Assembly (NCBI RefSeq): GCF_921293095.1
Contig: NC_060257.1
Span: forward strand, 56,890,968-56,954,967
DNA from: Ischnura elegans
Taxonomy: Eukaryota; Arthropoda; Insecta; Odonata; Coenagrionidae
DNA length: 64,000 bases
Direction: 5' to 3'
Shown: positions 58,964 to 64,000 of the stretch, piece after piece
Position numbering within the stretch: the stretch's first letter is position 1
Layout of the letters: the number at the start of each line of letters is the position of its first letter
Program-made: the position numbers and the translations under genes
Notes under the pieces: generated by a model
The model's input: only the letters and a program-made list of their open reading frames with translations
Told to the model about the DNA's origin: nothing
Databases searched by the model: none

Positions 58964-59570
58964 GGGACCGGACCAAGTTTGGGACCGATACCAGACAAGG
59001 TTCCTCGACCTGCGCAAAATTTTACCATCTTTATTTTATTTTCTTAACTTAATGCTCAATGAAGTCAATAAAATGATTTTTCCTTCGGAACTGGATGTGC
59101 TTCATTTCCCTAAACTAAGCCGCGGACCGAGTTTAGAACCTGACATGGTTCTGAGAACTTGGTGAAAATCATTTCCCAAAATTAGGCCAAAAACCTGAAA
59201 TTTTATCCAATCCATACACGGGAAGGACTTGAATTCGGGACTGGACTGGACCAAGTTTAGGACCGATATTAGACAAGGCTCACCGACCTGAGAAAACTTT
59301 TACCATCTTCATTTTATTTTCTGAACTTAATGTTCAATGAAGTCAAAATGCCTCGAAGAAATGTTTTACTCTCGAACTCGAACTTATGAACTCGATGTGC
59401 TGCATTTCTGTAGAATAACCTCTAAAAGATATTTATTTCTTGAGTCATAATAAGCAGCGACTGGTGTATGAGAACCGACCAATTTTGGACCTATATCAAA
59501 CAAAGCTCCTCGAACTGCGCAAAATGTTACCTTCATAATTTTATTTTCTTTACTTAATCGTCAATGAAGA
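58964..59570 (+). repeat. Gene 5 3' UTR and two decayed downstream copies
   Basis: GACCAAGTTTGGGACCGATA...CGACCTGCGCAAAATTTTAC...CTTAATGCTCAATGAAGTCA occurs at 58971, 59249 and, more decayed, 59477. The first copy holds AATAAA (59067-59072); the second reads GAAGTCAAAATG and has lost it. Confidence 0.7.
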
Positions 59571-60624
59571 TAAGTGCTTAAGTAACACTATATCTTCTTT
59601 AGACATTGATATGTCTCATTTCTTGAGTGAAAGTCTCCTAAAAAATTTTGTCCTCTATTTTGTGACCATTAACATTGGGAGCCACACCGAGCTCAATACC
59701 AGAGAAGACAGACTCACCCAAAATTTGGCTGATTTAAGTTTATCAATGCTTTTTTCATATCACCCGACGTATGTATCACAAAAAGAAATCTTATTACGTG
59801 CCATACCTCAAATTCAGCTTCAAGCAGTGACAATGGCATCATAAAAACCAGATATCATACATTGAATTATCAGACTGACAACGATCCATTTGATGCTCAC
59901 GAATTCGCCGGCCACAAAATTTCTAAATAATTTCTCGGAAAAAGTATTTAAATTTAGTATAACTAAAAATATTAAGAGCTCAATCCCTTTTATTTAGGCA
60001 AGCGTTAAAAAGAGTTTATTCGTTATATTTTATCTGCATCCATTCAATCCTTTTCTGAGGTTAGCCATTTCCTCTGGGTAACATACAATCCAAAACACTC
60101 GTTTATGCCAAGAGTTTATATTCCTACGACCTCCTTCATTGGCTGATTGAGTATTCCACAGCCTGCAACAGCTCCTCCGTACGACGGTAATGAATACTGA
60201 ATTCTTCTCACTTCCCTTGCCTTCGCACACATCTCTTTTGAGTTTCACTTTCCCTTTCCTACTTCACTACGTCGACAATTCAAATGACTCCCTATTCGCC
60301 TTCCCCCACTCACCAAGTTTCAACACCATAAAAGATCGCCCTCAGCATCGGACTACTAAATATCTCCTTATTAATATGCTTGGCTAATCTTCACTGTCTT
60401 ATTTCACGATTGGATCCCTTAGATCCAGAAAATTCCAACATCTCTCCATTACTCCCACTAAATTCTAACGAAGTAAATATTAATTTCATTAAAAAAATCA
60501 AAGTATTATCTGATTAACGTATTTCCATTACTTGATGATTTCTACAAAAGAAGAATCTTCTTACTCTTACAGCTGAGAACACAAGCATAGAAGCAAGGAA
60601 ACAATTCAACAGATGCTATATATG

Positions 60625-60815
60625 GAGTATCTTTCTCTGTGGAAGCGAGGCTCGAAAGTAGACAGCTGAAGAGAAGTCAAGAGTGGAAGCATTCGAGATG
60701 TGATGCTACCGAAGAATGATGAAGATAAAATGGATCGACCGTGTAAGTAACGAGGAAGAGCTGAGAAGAGTGGGAGAGGAGAGAAGCCTCCTAAAAACCT
60801 TCTCAACTTAAACCT
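60625..60815 (+). mobile_element. LINE (family B) fragment
   Basis: Shifted frames read EARLESRQLKRSQEWKHSRC and MMKIKWIDRVSNEEELRRVG, then EERSLLKTFST. It is the clearest copy of this C-terminal segment in the window. Confidence 0.65.
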
Positions 60816-61928
60816 GCTCACTATCCAATAGACAGAATATGTAAGTATGTTATGCAGATAAATAGATCACAGATTAAATAAACTCAAAAGATTATAGGGA
60901 ATTTAAACAGCGATAAATATGAATGATTACGAAATATTCTTGAGTGAAATTTTATTCTGTTCTCTCCGTCACCAACTTTATGCTGCAACAACAAAATCAA
61001 CAGTGAAATACCATGTCGCCGATATTGTTGTATCCAGCGATGAAAATTAAATATATGTTGACTTCACCAGAACCGATTTACAGACGTACCCTTCATCAAG
61101 TTTCAATATTTTCAATTTTGATATACTAATAAAATTTAAAATGGGTGTACTCTATATACTCCGGATATTTCAAGATGAAAGCTTAGGTTTTAAGAGAGTT
61201 CTTAATAATGGAAAAGTCTGGTCTAGCGAGAGAGATGAGTCCTATAAAATAAAGCGAAGCCGAATCGAAGAACTTATCGTATCGTATACCAACCGACATT
61301 TAGAAAAAAATGACATCACACAATGCGGTAAAAAAAAGGCTGTAATAAATACGAGTTCGATTTGAATTATTCAACCTGACGAATTTCTTTGTTTACTAAA
61401 ATTCAATAAAAAGATACTTTTGTAATCTTACGGTGGACCCACAGGTATAAAAATAATGGATGAAGATTCGGGCGAAGATACTTAAGTTATAATGAGGGAA
61501 GACAACTCTTTCTTGCCGGCCTTAGGCAGTCAAAGACTCATCACTAATCTCGTTCTAGAGGAATCTTCTCCACCTCACACAAATGCACGTCTTTCGTGGA
61601 TCATTTTAACACCGCTGATGCATTTCCAACCTCACCCAAGGGCATAATTTTAGTTTCGAGAAAATAAATCAACTTTCTTTTATCGTCCCACCTCCCATCA
61701 AACTATCAATCGGTCGCGGAAGGTGTCGGCTATATCTTTCAAAAATAGATATAGGCTATTACATTTCCGTAATACGCCAACCTATGTCAGTCTCTCCAAC
61801 TTCATCGAGTCTAATCTCACTACCCTTATACTCACAGCACATAAACTATTATGTACTTCCAAACACTCCTCCATCGTCTGCCCTTACTCCAATATAAATC
61901 AACCTCAATTTTCTATTCGTACCCAACT

Positions 61929-62105
61929 CCGGCCTCGGTGGTGCCGGGGTAAATTCCCCGACGGCTAACCTAGAGGTCGCGGGTTCGAATCACGCCTGGG
62001 TGGTTTGACCACCATCCAGGGCATGGATGTATGTGATTGTCAAACAAGTTGATTGTAAGAGAGGACTATCTAGTCCTAAATTCGCTAGTGAAATAAAGAC
62101 GACGT
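61929..62105 (+). mobile_element. SINE A copy 5
   Basis: CCGGCCTCGGTGGTGCCGGG, CGCGGGTTCGAATCACGCC, TGGGTGGTTTGACC and CCAGGGCATGGATGTATGTG, with a GAAATAAAGACG tail. Confidence 0.78.
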
Positions 62106-62614
62106 TATCATCACCAAGTGCTCTTACTGAAGCGAAGCACTCGGGGTGAACGAGACGAGATATGTCAAAAAGTCTTACAAATCGACCCCTCTTAAATCCT
62201 AAGAAAAAGAATCCCTAGAAGCCCTAAGAAAAACTGTCGAAATTCTAAATTTTCTTTCAGTATACTATTAGTGTTGCAAACTGACCATATACCTCTATGT
62301 ACTTTTGGGGATATTTTGGGGTTAAAAAAAAACATTTTTTTAAATGTCATATTTCGAATATAGATGGCGTGATACGACAAGAAACCAATTTTCAGACCGA
62401 TTGGAGTACTTTTAATTTTGAAAAAATCGTATAATTTCTCTATTTTATGAATTATTATCCCAACAACGTAGGTAGATATGGTGTTGCGTGATAGGGACAC
62501 TAGACCAAAGTTGTCCAAAGTTGATACTAAACGGAATTTTCAAAATGAATTGAGGTGTTTTAACGCTTTATAATAATTATTACACTAACATTACACCTAT
62601 CAATGATACATCAA

Positions 62615-62790
62615 ATGAATGAGCAAACAGTTTTAATCAGTTTAAATGAAAAGCTTGCAAGTGTTCAATATGAGCACCATTTTTCACACGTTAAGACGAT
62701 ATGCGAATTCTTCCCAAACGTTCGTCCGTCCGTCCTCCTCAAATACAGGGTTACATATCCAGTAAGAGGCCAGCTGCCACAATGTTAAGA
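62615..62790 (-). pseudogene. Mariner-superfamily transposase C-terminal remnant
   Basis: The minus strand reads NVWEEFAYRLNV and, after a frameshift, VKNGAHIEHLQAFHLN. This matches the C-terminal W.E..YRL...RGAHIE pattern of Tc1/mariner-type transposases. Only about 40 residues are recognisable. Confidence 0.5.
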
Positions 62791-63277
62791 GACCAGTGTA
62801 ACCTTTCCAGTGTTAGTGAAGGAGAATGAGAAAGACAGGCTTCTAGTGAGCGCGTGCAAAATCACACTAAAACTAACATAACAAGACTAAACCTAGCAAA
62901 CTCGGAATAGCCCTGATTGGCACAAAACATTTGAAAATTACAGGCATCAATTTTTCTTGAATTTCCACAAATTCTTTATTTCTTGCTGCATTTTTATGCC
63001 TTTTGTTCGTTTTTTTAATTTTTTGTTTTATTTTTAAATATTTTTTCTTTTTGCATCTGCTTTATCATTTTTTCCATTTGGCAATATATTATTGATTAGT
63101 GTCTCTCGAGTAACAATGGAAGCAGCTGCAGCTTCAGTCCTGTTTCTTAATTCGGAAAGATCAGCTGGCAGTGGAGGATCGAATATTATTACTAGTTGCA
63201 GGTAGGACTACTATCACAACCGCAACTTAATACGGAACACGGGTAAAACATTAGCTACAAATTTCGTCCGTCTTTGC

Positions 63278-63930
63278 AAACTGTCAAACACGAAAAGATT
63301 TCTGTTCACTAGTCGCCATCTTTGCAACTGGCGCTTCCTAACGGATGGCTAGGGAGCCATTATTTGCACATGCGCATTGTTGCCAACAAACGAAACTGTT
63401 TCATTTGATAATTCGTTGATGTATGTATGATTTACAGCCGTTAGTTAAGTGTAATGATAAACATCAGGGATGAAGTTCGCCATGAGAAAATACATAATTT
63501 TTGCCGGACCGGCACTTGGGAAATCCGGGTTCGGACCCCGGCTACGCCACATATTTTTCATAGCGAATTTCATCCTTCGTGTTTCTAAATTTGCGCGTGA
63601 CTGCGTACAAAGTAACTTGTCTCATACAGTCCTTTTTACCGTGATAAATATTATAAAGAGAAAAGCACGCTATTATTTTGAAACACCCGGTACATTTGAT
63701 CATATGTACCCTGCCGCTACCGCTGCTATAGGTACTCCTGACGATTTTTGCGAACTGTAATCCAGTTAAAGCTTTTTGTTCATTAGTTGCCATCTTTGCT
63801 AATAGCGCTTTCTAACGGATAGCGGTGGAAATATTGTGTGAACATGCACATTGATTCCAAGAAAAAAAAAACTGTTTGAGTTGCTCTTTCATTTGATGTA
63901 TGATTTATATCTGTAAGTTAAGTGTATTTA
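63278..63930 (+). repeat. Direct duplication, offset about 474 bases
   Basis: TTCACTAGTCGCCATCTTTG, GGCGCTTCCTAACGGAT, CATGCGCATTG and TTTCATTTGAT...GTATGATTTA...GTTAAGTGTA at 63305-63455 recur at 63777-63930. The space between holds SINE B pieces. Confidence 0.65.
63468..63645. mobile_element. Head-to-head SINE B pieces
   Basis: GGATGAAGTTCGCCATGAGA and TATGAAAAATATG-equivalent text occur on opposite strands at 63468-63500 and 63548-63575. The B box GGGTTCGGACCCCGGC lies between them. 63590-63625 (GCGCGTGACTGCGTACAAAG) also follows SINE B at 34820. Confidence 0.55.
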
Positions 63931-64000
63931 ATATTATAAAGAGTTTCAATGTTATTATTCTTATTACTTACCCTTTGTTTTGAAATATGAATAAGGCCAC

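Noticed and set aside
1-64000. CRISPR arrays, prophage, bacterial operons or toxin systems
   Set aside because: The tandem repeats lack the short repeat-spacer format, and gene structure, introns and poly(A) signals are those of an animal nuclear genome.

Overview
The window looks like nuclear DNA from a winged insect. It is AT-rich and intron-rich, and it is crowded with old transposons: tRNA-derived SINEs, non-LTR retrotransposon ends, Penelope-like foldbacks, mariner remnants and hAT-type miniatures. The only well-supported host genes encode small secreted, alanine-, proline- and tyrosine-rich proteins of the low-complexity cuticular type. The order cannot be fixed from sequence alone. An early-branching winged insect such as a dragonfly or damselfly is my weak guess. 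No rRNA, CRISPR array, prokaryotic operon or standard functional tRNA was found.

Five small genes form a dispersed cluster: gene 1 on the minus strand (about 1860-3929) and genes 2 to 5 on the plus strand (about 15561-20427, 28958-33441, 37663-39379 and 57646-58757). They share one plan. A TATA box lies about 30 bases upstream of a CACCAGTC-like start-site element. A tiny first coding exon of 2 to 5 codons ends in phase 0, and a second exon begins inside the signal peptide. Genes 2 and 3 have a short third exon. Genes 1, 2, 3 and 5 look like cuticle or extracellular-matrix proteins with AAP/AY/APY repeats. Gene 4 has the same promoter and exon plan but encodes an unrelated proline-rich secreted protein that I do not recognise. 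The shared promoter suggests co-expression, perhaps in epidermis around moulting; that is inference.

Layout: 1-900 defective mariner; 1450-3960 gene 1 with a duplicated exon end; 4180-5345 tandem array; 5520-5940 LINE end; 7440-7840 mariner transposase remnant; 10560-13620 foldbacks and a tandem duplication; 15529-20600 gene 2, with introns full of repeats; 21120-28470 dense transposon region; 28928-33580 gene 3; 34480-36400 nested LINE and SINE pieces; 37064-37245 Penelope-like foldback with a hammerhead-like core; 37632-39470 gene 4; 41480-54180 many transposons, including five structures with clear terminal repeats; 57615-59570 gene 5 with a triplicated 3' end; 60620-63930 LINE, SINE and tandem repeat pieces. 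Most other open frames in the window are chance frames or transposon relics.
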